From Clostridia bacterium (GTDB lineage: Bacteria > Bacillota > Clostridia > Oscillospirales > CAG-272): DNA of 33,371 bases. Position numbers and translations under genes: made by a program. The stretch is taken from the NCBI GenBank assembly GCA_017451735.1, contig JAFTNU010000027.1, positions 1-33,371 on the forward strand. The letters run 5' to 3'. The notes below the pieces were generated by a model. The model worked only from the letters and a program-made list of their open reading frames with translations. It was not told where the DNA came from and searched no databases. This document shows positions 8,375 to 16,209 of this stretch, piece by piece (the first letter of the stretch is position 1; each line of letters starts with the position of its first letter).

Positions 8375-9268
8375 ATGGAGAATTTTGCGCGCAGCGATCT
8401 TGCCGCCGAGTGCGGCGGCGATACCGAGGGAGAGGGGATCCGCGTCCGGCGTGCCGAGGCGGGGGGATGCCATATCCTGCGGGTGCAGGTGCGTACTCCC
8501 GAGGCCGCAGAACGCATCGGCAAGCCCATGGGGTGCTATGTGACCGTGGATTGCGGCGATATCCGTATGTTGGATGAGAGTGAGCTGGAGCGGGTGCGCT
8601 GTGCCCTTGCCGTGGAGATCAGAGAGATGGCCGAAAAGATGTGCGGGCATCGGGTCAGCGGCAATTTTTCGGTGCTGGTGGCGGGACTGGGGAATGCCGA
8701 GATCACGCCTGATGCCGTCGGGCCCGAGACCGTGCGGCGCCTGTCGGTCACACGGCATCTGCGGCGCCTGGACAACGCGTTGTTTTCGACCGTGGGGCTT
8801 TGTGAGATCGCGGCGCTGACTCCCGGTGTTCTGGGCCAAACGGGGTTGGAAACGGTGGAATTGGTGCGGGGAGCCACCAAGGCCGCAAGGCCCGACCTGG
8901 TCATCGCCGTAGATGCCCTGGCCGCCCGCTCCACCGAACGGCTTGCCGCCACGGTGCAGCTCTCCGATACGGGCATTCATCCGGGCTCGGGCATCGGCAA
9001 TAAGCGTCGGGCCCTGAATGCCGAGACCGTGGGTGTACCCGTCATGGCCTTGGGTGTACCCACGGTGGTGGATTCCTCCACCCTTGTGTATGACGCACTC
9101 TACCGTGCGGGCCAACAGGATTTGACCGACGACCTGCGCCGCACCCTGGAGGAGGGCAGAGGCTATTTCGTCTCTCCCAAGGAAATCGACCTGTTGGTCT
9201 CCTCAATCGGTGTTTTGCTTTCAAGCGCCCTGGAGAAGGCATTCTCCCTGCACGAATCTCTCGTTTGA
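8375..9268 (+). CDS. gpr: Germination protease GPR (spore protease)
   Basis: This endopeptidase degrades small acid-soluble spore proteins during germination, so the organism is, or descends from, an endospore former. Visible family blocks: RSDLAAE just after the start (the RTDLAxE site at the prosequence end), GLGNAEITPDAVGP, VIAVDALAARS, and GIGNKRRALN followed by PVMALGVPTVVDSSTL. It has 297 residues, shorter than the approximately 370 of Bacillus GPR, with a very short prosequence of about five residues before RSDLA. An ATG at 8354 is in frame, but it lies in front of the ribosome site AAGGAGG (8359-8365), which points to the ATG at 8375. The gene stands alone on the plus strand. A forespore sigma-G promoter is expected, but I could not identify one. 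Confidence 0.95.
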   Translation: MENFARSDLAAECGGDTEGEGIRVRRAEAGGCHILRVQVRTPEAAERIGKPMGCYVTVDCGDIRMLDESELERVRCALAVEIREMAEKMCGHRVSGNFSVLVAGLGNAEITPDAVGPETVRRLSVTRHLRRLDNALFSTVGLCEIAALTPGVLGQTGLETVELVRGATKAARPDLVIAVDALAARSTERLAATVQLSDTGIHPGSGIGNKRRALNAETVGVPVMALGVPTVVDSSTLVYDALYRAGQQDLTDDLRRTLEEGRGYFVSPKEIDLLVSSIGVLLSSALEKAFSLHESLV

Positions 9269-9338
9269 AGCGAAAAGCCGCAAACGGTATGCGTTTTTCG
9301 ATATTTTGGGTGCATTTTCGCACATCCGGGCCATAAAA

Positions 9339-9360
9339 AGAGCCGCTTTCAAGCGGCTCT
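9339..9360 (-). terminator. Terminator, best oriented for the aminotransferase operon
   Basis: A 10-bp perfect stem AGAGCCGCTT/AAGCGGCTCT with a two-base spacer. On the minus strand the hairpin is followed by TTTTTATGG. It lies between the convergent genes gpr and the aminotransferase. Confidence 0.8.
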
Positions 9361-9414
9361 GATTTCATTCGGGTATATCGGAATGAAGAATCGGACAATA
9401 CCTTTAAAATACCC

Positions 9415-9437
9415 CGCCAAACGGTACGCGTTTGGCG
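9415..9437 (+). terminator. Terminator-like hairpin between convergent genes
   Basis: A 9-bp perfect stem CGCCAAACG/CGTTTGGCG with a five-base loop, extended outward imperfectly (AATACCC with GAGGTGTT). On the plus strand it is followed by the T-rich stretch GTTCTTTTAATTTTT, so it suits transcripts from gpr; it may also work in the other direction just after the aminotransferase stop. Confidence 0.65.
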
Positions 9438-9447
9438 AGGTGTTCTT

Positions 9448-10623
9448 TTAATTTTTCAGCGATTTGACAAATTTTTCGATTCGGGACAGTGCCTCGGTAA
9501 TGTGCTTGACCGAGTAGGCATAGGAGATGCGGGCAAAGCCCTCGCCACCCCGGCCGAAGGCGGTGCCGGGAACGATGGCACAGCGGTATTCGTACAGGAG
9601 GCGACTACAGAACTCATCACTGGAGAGCCCGAACTTGCGGATGTCGGGATAGATGTAGAACGCGCCCTCCGGCTCAAAGGAATCGATACCGATCGAGAGC
9701 AAACCCTCATAGATATAGCGCCGACGGCGGTCGTATTCCTCCACCATCATGCGGATGTCCTCGTCGCCGTTGCGCAGAGCCTCCACCGCCGCCAGCTGAC
9801 TGGTTGTGGGAGCACACATAATGGCGTACTGATGGATCTTCAGCATTTGCTCGGCAATGGGAGCGGGGGCGGCCAGAAAGCCCAGGCGCCAGCCTGTCAT
9901 GGCGTAGGCCTTAGAAAAGCCGTTGACCAGGATCGTCCGCTCCCACATTCCGTCGATCGAGGCAATCGAGGTGTGCTGACGACCGTAGGTCATTTCGGCG
10001 TAGATCTCATCCGACAGAATGACAATGTTGGTGTCCCGCAACACCGCTGCCAGCTCCTCCAGCTCTGTTTTGGTGAGAATGGCGCCTGTGGGGTTATTGG
10101 GGAAGGGGAGCACCAGCATTTTGGTGCGGGGGCTGATGGCGGCCTTCAGGGCCGCGGGAGTCAGCTTGAATTTTTCTTCAAATTTGGTCTCCACAATCAC
10201 GGGGACACCGCCCATCATGCGGACGATGGGCTCGTAGCAGACAAAGGAGGGGGTGGGGATGATGACCTCGTCGCCGGGCTCCACCACGGCGCGGATGGCC
10301 AGATCGATGGCCTCACTGCCACCCACGGTGACAATGGTATTCTTGACCTCATAGGAAAGGCCGAAGCGGCGGGAAAGGTAGTTGCAGATCTCCTGACGGA
10401 GCTCGGGGGTGCCGGCGTTGCCGGTATAATAGGTTTTGCCCTTTTGCAGGCTCTCGATGCCTGCCTCACGGATGTGCCAGGGGGTCACAAAGTCGGGTTG
10501 CCCCACAGTGAGTCCCACCACATCCTTCATGCTTTCGTCGTTGAGCAGATCGAAGAACTTGCGGATGCCCGATTTCTTCAGATCCACCACGGTTTTCGAG
10601 AGAACGGAATTATAGTCGATCAT
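9448..10623 (-). CDS. Class I pyridoxal-phosphate aminotransferase
   Basis: A 391-residue fold-type I aminotransferase of the aspartate aminotransferase group. It transfers an amino group between an amino acid and a 2-oxo acid. Conserved elements: TVGQPDF near the start, YTGNAGTPELR, the cofactor-contact block FPNNPTGA, the D205 region (LSDEIYAEM), the PLP lysine in SKAYAMTGWRLG (K238), and the carboxylate-binding arginine in FARISYA. Substrate choice (aspartate, aromatic or branched-chain) cannot be told. Its ATG overlaps the stop of the upstream Lrp gene by one base (TGATG), which implies translational coupling and suggests that the Lrp-type protein senses a substrate or product of this enzyme. 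It is the last gene of the PHP-MutS-Lrp-aminotransferase operon. Confidence 0.94.
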   Translation of the reverse strand: MIDYNSVLSKTVVDLKKSGIRKFFDLLNDESMKDVVGLTVGQPDFVTPWHIREAGIESLQKGKTYYTGNAGTPELRQEICNYLSRRFGLSYEVKNTIVTVGGSEAIDLAIRAVVEPGDEVIIPTPSFVCYEPIVRMMGGVPVIVETKFEEKFKLTPAALKAAISPRTKMLVLPFPNNPTGAILTKTELEELAAVLRDTNIVILSDEIYAEMTYGRQHTSIASIDGMWERTILVNGFSKAYAMTGWRLGFLAAPAPIAEQMLKIHQYAIMCAPTTSQLAAVEALRNGDEDIRMMVEEYDRRRRYIYEGLLSIGIDSFEPEGAFYIYPDIRKFGLSSDEFCSRLLYEYRCAIVPGTAFGRGGEGFARISYAYSVKHITEALSRIEKFVKSLKN

Positions 10624-11099
10624 CAGTTACAGTTTCCTCTCTCGTCCACGTCCACCACACCGTAGATTACGCCCTTGTCCTTGTATTTACGCAACACAAA
10701 ATGGGTGGCAGTGGAGATGACATCTTCAATGGGAGCCAGCTTCTGCGCCACAAAATAGGCCACCTCCTTCATGGTCTTGCCCTCGATCTGTACCGCCAGG
10801 TCATAGGAGCCCGACATCAAGTACAGGCTCTGGACCTCGGGGTAGTTGTAAATGCGTTCGGCTACCCGATCATAGCCGCGGTCGCGCTGAGGCGTGATCT
10901 TGACCTCGATCATGGCAGAGACATATTCCCGATCGGTCTTATCCCAGTCGATCATGGTCTTGTAGCCAAGGATCACACCGTCCTTTTCGTATTGCTCGAT
11001 GATTTTTTTGATATCGCCCACTTCTTTTTTGCACATCACAGCCAGCTGCTCGGGGGTGAGTGTCGCGTTATCTTCCAAAAGCTTCAGAATTTTGTCCAT
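10623..11099 (-). CDS. Lrp/AsnC-family transcriptional regulator
   Basis: A 158-residue regulator with an N-terminal winged helix-turn-helix (residues about 5-50, LTPEQLAVMCKKEVGDIKKIIEQYEKDG) and a C-terminal RAM/AsnC ligand-binding domain (about 65-145) with the usual YPEVQSLYLMSGSYDLAVQIEG block. Members bind amino acids and assemble as octameric rings on DNA. AAAGGAGA stands eight bases before the ATG. It sits 18 bases after the MutS-type gene and its stop codon overlaps the aminotransferase start. Lrp plus aminotransferase pairs are frequent in Clostridia, so control of amino-acid metabolism, possibly of its own operon, is likely. The effector is unknown. Confidence 0.94.
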   Translation of the reverse strand: MDKILKLLEDNATLTPEQLAVMCKKEVGDIKKIIEQYEKDGVILGYKTMIDWDKTDREYVSAMIEVKITPQRDRGYDRVAERIYNYPEVQSLYLMSGSYDLAVQIEGKTMKEVAYFVAQKLAPIEDVISTATHFVLRKYKDKGVIYGVVDVDERGNCN

Positions 11100-11117
11100 G
11101 GTATGTCTCCTTTGATC

Positions 11118-12728
11118 TTAATCTTGCTTGATCTTTTTGACGATGCTTTCATAGGTGAGTCCGTACTTTTCCGCAATGTCACGTGCATAGCTCTTACCGT
11201 CGGGCTTGGCGCGGATGATCTGGAAGGAGCGCCGTCCCCGGGCCTCGATGCCTGCCACCAGCGTGTCGATGGGCGCGCCGCCCTCGGCGCTCACCCGGGC
11301 ATTGATGTTGTCGATCTGTGCCGCCAGCTCATGCAGATGAGTGGCGAAAATGCAATGGCAACCCACGCGGGAAAGACCGGAGAGAACCTCCGCCGCAATA
11401 TAGGAGGCCTCGAAGGAGCCGGTAGAGGAAAGGGATTCGTCCAACAGCACCAGACTGTTTTCGGTGATCTCATCGAGGATCTCGCCAAGGCGGGCGCACT
11501 CCTCCCCGAGGCGGCCCTTGTCGATGGTGTCGTCAGCGCCGGTGGGGAAGTGGGTAAAGATGCCGTCGACGGGGCTCAGGACCGCTTTTTCGGCGGGCAC
11601 GAAAAGGCCCAACTGTGCCATGGCCTGCGTGAGACCGCAGGCGCAGGTAATGACCGATTTGCCGCCGCGGTTGGGGCCGGTCAGCACGTAGATGGTGGCC
11701 TTTTCATCGAAAATGAGATCGTTGGTTACGATGGGATCGTCGATCTTCAGCGCCACCTCGGGGTTATAGATAGCCGTGGCCCGGAACACACGCTCACTCA
11801 CGGGCCTGATCTCGGGTATCGTGATCTTATTTCCTTTGATCTGCAACGCCCGCATCAGATTGGTGCCCTTGACCAGCAGCTCGAATTCGGGCAGGAGCCC
11901 GAGCAGAAAGTCGGTGTTTTCCAGCACATAGGTCTGAACGATCTTTTTCCAGGAGCGGAGCGACTGGCGATAGACCTCGTTGATGGCCGAATTGAAGGCA
12001 AGCGAGAGGGCGGTTTTTTGGTTTTCGCTCTGTTTTTTGCCGAACGGTGTCAGATTTGCGATACAGGTGTATTGATCCTCCTTGAAATTCAGACGCAGGA
12101 TCTTGTGCAGGGTGTCGCCCGAACGGAAGTACTCGGGGTTGATCGAGAGCACGCCAGCATCGCGGGGGCGGAGCTGAGAATCCAGGTTAACGCCGATGGT
12201 CACGCTCTTGATCTCACGGACCCGGTTGGTCAGCTCGGCCAGACGTTGATTGAGCTCGGCGTAATAGTCGCTTTCCACCAGCTCGGCAATATAGGACGAA
12301 AGACGCCGGAAGGCCACGCTGTCGTACTCTTTGCCGCAAAGCCCCTTGTAAAGGATATCAATGCTGGAAATGTAGAGCTCGATCTCGGTCATGCTGGAGA
12401 GATAGTCGGAGGTATCACCGTTGTCGTCCTCCAGACGGCGCAGCTCCATGATGTCGAACAGAACGGGAATCAGCTTACCCAGCGTTTTGCCGATCTCCTC
12501 ATGGGCAAGCAGATCGGCAAAGACCTGCTGACGGTAGGAAATGACCACGGGATCGGTGGTCATGAATTCCGAGAGGCGGGAGTTCTTCAGGGGCAGGATC
12601 TCGGGGAGCCCCAGCTCCTCCAGGGTGAAATCGTCAATGCGGGGCACATCCTCCCGGGCGAAGTGAGCACGCCGCGTTTCGGCGGTGGGGTAGAGCAGAC
12701 TGAAATCATTGAAATCGGGTTGTGGCAT
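11118..12728 (-). CDS. MutS-family ATPase lacking mismatch-recognition domains
   Basis: A 536-residue protein with a helical core (residues about 50-300) and a C-terminal MutS-type ABC ATPase. Walker A is GPNRGGKS (351-358), Walker B is LVLLDE (426-431), and the switch histidine lies in ATHLHEL (H464). The signature after Walker B reads SLSSTGSFEA instead of the LGRGTST form of canonical MutS. The N-terminal mismatch-binding domain with its Phe-X-Glu motif is absent and there is no C-terminal Smr nuclease, so it is not the standard MutS1 or MutS2. Such short MutS-like proteins occur in Clostridia without a known role; DNA-structure binding or recombination control is a guess. AAAAGGAG precedes the ATG. 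It lies 21 bases after the PHP gene. Confidence 0.9.
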   Translation of the reverse strand: MPQPDFNDFSLLYPTAETRRAHFAREDVPRIDDFTLEELGLPEILPLKNSRLSEFMTTDPVVISYRQQVFADLLAHEEIGKTLGKLIPVLFDIMELRRLEDDNGDTSDYLSSMTEIELYISSIDILYKGLCGKEYDSVAFRRLSSYIAELVESDYYAELNQRLAELTNRVREIKSVTIGVNLDSQLRPRDAGVLSINPEYFRSGDTLHKILRLNFKEDQYTCIANLTPFGKKQSENQKTALSLAFNSAINEVYRQSLRSWKKIVQTYVLENTDFLLGLLPEFELLVKGTNLMRALQIKGNKITIPEIRPVSERVFRATAIYNPEVALKIDDPIVTNDLIFDEKATIYVLTGPNRGGKSVITCACGLTQAMAQLGLFVPAEKAVLSPVDGIFTHFPTGADDTIDKGRLGEECARLGEILDEITENSLVLLDESLSSTGSFEASYIAAEVLSGLSRVGCHCIFATHLHELAAQIDNINARVSAEGGAPIDTLVAGIEARGRRSFQIIRAKPDGKSYARDIAEKYGLTYESIVKKIKQD

Positions 12729-12749
12729 GGTACATCTCCTTTTTGGTTT

Positions 12750-13595
12750 TTAGGAGTCGATCTGAAAGGTCAAAATGCCGTTTGCGGTGGGAACTGCCAG
12801 CTCGGTAAAGCCGCAAGCGGTCAGGATTTCGGCGGCTGTGTCAAAGTGCTGTGCGATACGGTCGGGATGGTGAGCATCCGAGGCCACCGATACCAGGCGC
12901 CCGCCGCACCGACGGTAAAGCGCGAGGATCCCGGCGGTGGGCATGGTGATCCCCTCCCGGTCAAGGGTGGAGGTGTTCAGCTCCAGGGCCACGCCCTTTT
13001 CGATCATTTTGAAAAACAGGGCTTTCAGCTGATCCTCAAAGAGCGAAAAATCCATCTCGCGCCCGATCCGCCGCACATAGCGGTGCATATAGGTCAGGTG
13101 GGTGAGCACATGGATCCCTTCAAAATCCAGCAGATCCATGGATTCCCTCAGCACGCGGTCAAACAGTGCGTTGATCCCGTCGTCCGACATGTCGGAGAGC
13201 TGCATGGCAGGAATCTCTCCATCGGGTCGGCTCATGTAATAAAAATCCGGTGTTTTCGCCAGATTGTGCAGAGAGCCGAGCACGATATCATAGGGGTAAC
13301 GCTCCAGCAGTGCCCGCGCCTCCTTGGGGTATTGCGTGGCCTGTCCCAGCTCCACACCGAACAGAATATGCAGCTGACCCGCATAGGCCTTTTTGGCGGC
13401 GGATATTGCGGCGAAGACCGCTTCCTTATCCAGTATCGGATAGATGCCCTCCAGCTCGCCGTTGATGTCACAGTGGTCGGTGATGGCCAGATGCGTCAGA
13501 CCCTTGTCGATGGCCGAACGGCACATGGCATCCACGGTGGCCTCGGGTCTGCCGTCAAAGGAATATATGGTGTGTGTATGCAGATCCGCCCGCAT
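12750..13595 (-). CDS. PHP-domain phosphoesterase (HisJ-like histidinol-phosphatase family)
   Basis: A 281-residue PHP-fold metal-dependent phosphoesterase. The first metal motif is DLHTHTI (HTH at 6-8), then the SFDGRPEATVDAM stretch, HLAITDHCD, a GVELGQ block and HNLAKTPDF, and near the C-terminus SVASDAHHPDRI, all characteristic of the HisJ/YtvP-type histidinol-phosphatase family. No other histidine-biosynthesis gene is present here, so the substrate may be another phosphate ester. It is the first gene of a four-gene operon with its promoter just upstream and AAGGAGG before the ATG. The protein is cytoplasmic. Confidence 0.9.
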   Translation of the reverse strand: MRADLHTHTIYSFDGRPEATVDAMCRSAIDKGLTHLAITDHCDINGELEGIYPILDKEAVFAAISAAKKAYAGQLHILFGVELGQATQYPKEARALLERYPYDIVLGSLHNLAKTPDFYYMSRPDGEIPAMQLSDMSDDGINALFDRVLRESMDLLDFEGIHVLTHLTYMHRYVRRIGREMDFSLFEDQLKALFFKMIEKGVALELNTSTLDREGITMPTAGILALYRRCGGRLVSVASDAHHPDRIAQHFDTAAEILTACGFTELAVPTANGILTFQIDS

Positions 13596-13627
13596 GCCGC
13601 CGCCTCCTTGATGAAATAGATAAAAAC

Positions 13628-13656
13628 ATTATATCATATTACGCGCAAAAAAGCAA
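13628..13656 (-). promoter_or_regulatory. Sigma-A promoter of the PHP-MutS-Lrp-aminotransferase operon
   Basis: Minus-strand perfect TATAAT (13628-13633) with TG one base upstream (extended -10), 17 bases from TTGCTT (13651-13656). It lies 32 bases before the PHP start codon. Confidence 0.75.
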
Positions 13657-13704
13657 ATGTTTTGGCGAATATATTGCGAAATAAATTTTCTTTTTACTTG
13701 CCAC

Positions 13705-13733
13705 TTGCAAAGCACGGCGAGATATGTTACAAT
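13705..13733 (+). promoter_or_regulatory. Sigma-A promoter of uxaC
   Basis: TTGCAA (13705-13710) and TACAAT (13728-13733) with a 17-base spacer, about 30 bases before the uxaC start. It lies back to back with the PHP operon promoter. No obvious operator dyad is seen around it. Confidence 0.68.
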
Positions 13734-13762
13734 GCAGATATATTAAAAAAGGGGGACAACTC

Positions 13763-15169
13763 ATGAAACCTTTCATGGATAAAGACTTTTTGCTGAACAC
13801 CGAAACGGCACGGCATCTGTATCACGATTATGCCGCAAAGCAGCCGATCATTGATTATCATTGCCATCTCTCGCCCAAGGAGATCGCAGAGGATAAGCGC
13901 TATAACAATATCACCGAGGTATGGCTTTACGGCGACCACTATAAATGGCGCGCCATGCGCTCCTGCGGTGTTTCCGAAAGGTTTATTACCGGTGATGCAT
14001 CGGATTACGAGAAGTTCCGTGCTTACTGCACCTGCATGCCCAAGCTGGCGGGGAACCCCCTTTATCATTGGAGCCATCTGGAGCTGCGACGTTACTTTGA
14101 CTGCGACCTGATATTGAACGAGGAGAACTGTGACGCCATCTGGAAGATCACCGCCGAGAAGCTGGCCGATCCTGCCATGAGTGCCCGCAATCTGATCGTC
14201 AATTCCGGTGTGAGGGTGGTGGGGACCACCGATGATCCCGCCGATTCGCTGGAATATCATGCGCAACTGAAAAAGGATGGCTTTGCGACCCGTGTGGTAC
14301 CTTCCTTCCGTCCCGATAAGGGGCTTGCCATCGGCAAGAAGGGGATCCGCGATTACATTCTCGCTCTGGGTGCGGCCAACGGTGTGGAGATCACCGACTA
14401 CGATACACTGCTGGATGCCTACCGCGTGTCTCTGGACCGTTTCCAGGCGCTCGGTTGCCGCGCCGCCGATCATGCCTTGGACAATTTCCGCTTTGTAGAG
14501 CCCGATGAGTTCCACGCAAAGGAGATCTTTGGTCGCGCCTTGGATAGTGACGGCAAAAACGTAGAGCCCGAGGAGGTTTCGCTCTTTGTTTGCCAGATGC
14601 TGCGCTTCTTCGGTCGGGAATACGTCCGCCGCGGCATGGTGATGCAGCTGCACTTCGGCGTTTACCGCAATCCCAATGACCGCATGCTTCGTCGGCTGGG
14701 CCCCGATACGGGCTACGACATCATCCACGGTGCCAACAACACCGCCGAATTCGCCCGACTGCTCAACTATCTGAACGGCTGTGACGGCCTGCCTCGCACC
14801 ATCCTTTACTCCCTGAACGGTGCGGATAATGACGCAGTTGCCACCCTTTGCGGTGCCTTTGCCGGTGCCGAGGACGGTGCGCCCCGCGTGGTTCAGGGCA
14901 GTGCCTGGTGGTTCCAGGATCGCCTTGACGGTATGCGTGAGCAGATGCGCTCCTTTGCGGGGCTTGCCTCTATCGGTAACTTCCTGGGGATGCTGACCGA
15001 CTCCCGCAGCTTCCTGTCCTATCCCCGTCATGAATATTTCCGCCGCATCTTCTGCGGTCTGCTGGGTGATTGGGTCGAGAACGGGGAATTCCCCTATGAC
15101 GAAAAGGCCCTCAAGGATCTGGTCGAGGGTGTCAGCTACGGTAATGCCCAACGCTATTTCGGCTTTTGA
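13763..15169 (+). CDS. uxaC: Glucuronate isomerase
   Basis: It converts D-glucuronate to D-fructuronate, and D-galacturonate to D-tagaturonate, the first step of hexuronate catabolism from pectin or glucuronoxylan. It has 468 residues, the family's normal length. Diagnostic parts are the N-terminal MKPFMDKDFLL, the metal-binding DYHCHLSPKEI (H33, H35), EVWLYGDHYKWRAMRSCGV, VVGTTDDPADSLEYH, the MQLHFGVYRNPN block, and GMLTDSRSFLSYPRHEYFRR near the end. An in-frame ATG at 13724 lies upstream, but GGGGGA just before 13763 and the family N-terminus fix the start there. It is a single-gene unit with its own promoter and terminator; none of the other hexuronate genes (uxaA, uxaB, uxuA, kdgK) are here. 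Confidence 0.97.
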   Translation: MKPFMDKDFLLNTETARHLYHDYAAKQPIIDYHCHLSPKEIAEDKRYNNITEVWLYGDHYKWRAMRSCGVSERFITGDASDYEKFRAYCTCMPKLAGNPLYHWSHLELRRYFDCDLILNEENCDAIWKITAEKLADPAMSARNLIVNSGVRVVGTTDDPADSLEYHAQLKKDGFATRVVPSFRPDKGLAIGKKGIRDYILALGAANGVEITDYDTLLDAYRVSLDRFQALGCRAADHALDNFRFVEPDEFHAKEIFGRALDSDGKNVEPEEVSLFVCQMLRFFGREYVRRGMVMQLHFGVYRNPNDRMLRRLGPDTGYDIIHGANNTAEFARLLNYLNGCDGLPRTILYSLNGADNDAVATLCGAFAGAEDGAPRVVQGSAWWFQDRLDGMREQMRSFAGLASIGNFLGMLTDSRSFLSYPRHEYFRRIFCGLLGDWVENGEFPYDEKALKDLVEGVSYGNAQRYFGF

Positions 15170-15183
15170 ACATCTATCCCGAT

Positions 15184-15229
15184 AAAAAGGAGCCGCCGCA
15201 CTTCACACGAAATGCGGCGGCTCCTTTTT
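15184..15229. terminator. Bidirectional terminator between convergent uxaC and truB
   Basis: Perfect 17-bp stem (15184-15200 with 15213-15229, AAAAAGGAGCCGCCGCA and complement) with T-runs on both outer sides. It begins 14 bases after the uxaC stop and ends four bases before the truB stop, so it serves both genes. Confidence 0.95.
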
Positions 15230-15233
15230 TGTG

Positions 15234-16145
15234 TCAGATATCAAACTGCTTGATCGCCTTTATGGCCGTTCCTTCCTCGTATTCCCGTATCTCGCCAAGG
15301 GCAAAAAAACGGCCGCTTGCATCGCAAATCCGAACACGTGTACCGATTTTGTGCTCGGTCCCGATCTTTTTTTGATAAATTTCGCATCCGCTGCGGCAAA
15401 GCCTTTCGTAAAAAGCGGGGAGTCCTACGGCGGGGAGGCCGTCAAACAAGGATTCGATGGGGAGCAGGTAAGAGAGCCGCTCCTCGTCGCTCATGTCCCC
15501 CATATCCTCAAGGGGCACGGTGTGCGCGAGAGAAAAATCTCCCACGGAAAGCCGTTCCAGCTCGGCCATGATACCGCCGCAGCCCAGAGCCTTGCCAATA
15601 TCGGCGCAAAGGGTGCGGATGTAGGTGCCCGCCGAGCAGACCACGCGCAACTCGTAATCGTTTTCCTTGATATGCTTGCAGGAAAGGGAATGAACGGTGA
15701 CAGGGCGTGCTTCGCGCTCCACCTCAATGCCTTTTCGCGCCAGATCCACCAGCTTTTTGCCGCCGATCTTCAATGCGCTGTACATGGGGGGCACCTGCAT
15801 GATGTCGCCCTCAAAGGTCTTAGCCACCTCCATGACCCGCGAAGGGGACGGAATGTCCCCGGACGTGGTGAGAATTTGGCCTGTTACGTCCTCGGTATCG
15901 GTGGTTAGCCCCAGACGCATGACCGCCAAGTATTCCTTGCTGTGCACGCTCAGATATTCTGCGGCCTTGGCGGCGCGGCCCACCAGCACCACCAGCACAC
16001 CGGTGGCCATGGGGTCAAGGGTCCCCGTATGGCCCACTTTGCGGGTGTGGTAGAGCCGCCGCACCCTTCCTACCACATCGTGGGAGGTCATTCCCCGGGG
16101 CTTGTCGATCACCAGCACGCCGCAGGGCTCAAAATTTTCTTTCAT
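15234..16145 (-). CDS. truB: tRNA pseudouridine-55 synthase
   Basis: It converts uridine 55 in the T-loop of tRNAs to pseudouridine. It has 303 residues. The catalytic aspartate lies in VGHTGTLDPMATGVL (D44), preceded by GVLVIDKPRGMTSHDVV; later come VPPMYSALKIGGKKL and the CSAGTYIRTLCADIG motif. The last 60 residues match the C-terminal RNA-binding (PUA-like) part. The frame is open up to a TTG at 16160, but GGAG six bases before the ATG at 16145 fixes the start. In many Firmicutes truB follows rbfA and precedes ribF; neither is here, so the usual neighbourhood is broken up. It lies after the nitroreductase gene, separated by a hairpin, so its expression may depend on partial read-through. 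Confidence 0.96.
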   Translation of the reverse strand: MKENFEPCGVLVIDKPRGMTSHDVVGRVRRLYHTRKVGHTGTLDPMATGVLVVLVGRAAKAAEYLSVHSKEYLAVMRLGLTTDTEDVTGQILTTSGDIPSPSRVMEVAKTFEGDIMQVPPMYSALKIGGKKLVDLARKGIEVEREARPVTVHSLSCKHIKENDYELRVVCSAGTYIRTLCADIGKALGCGGIMAELERLSVGDFSLAHTVPLEDMGDMSDEERLSYLLPIESLFDGLPAVGLPAFYERLCRSGCEIYQKKIGTEHKIGTRVRICDASGRFFALGEIREYEEGTAIKAIKQFDI

Positions 16146-16159
16146 AATATCTCCGTTCA

Positions 16160-16207
16160 AAAAAGCCGCAAACGGTGCGAGATTTTTCGCGCATGTTGCG
16201 GCTTTTT
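16160..16207 (-). terminator. Hairpin terminator after the ychF-trmB-nitroreductase operon
   Basis: Outer 12-bp stem AAAAAGCCGCAA/TTGCGGCTTTTT (16160-16171 with 16196-16207), with a smaller inner hairpin. On the minus strand it ends in TTTTTTG. It sits between the nitroreductase stop (16210) and the truB start (16145). Confidence 0.85.
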
Positions 16208-16209
16208 CG

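Noticed and set aside
10701-13619. Very long plus-strand ORF of 972 codons
   Set aside because: It lies antisense to four well-identified genes (PHP, MutS-like, Lrp, part of the aminotransferase region) and comes from their codon bias; it has no family motifs.
13727-15151. Minus-strand ORF of 474 codons opposite uxaC
   Set aside because: It is the complement of a full-length, clearly identified uxaC and has no motif or ribosome site of its own.
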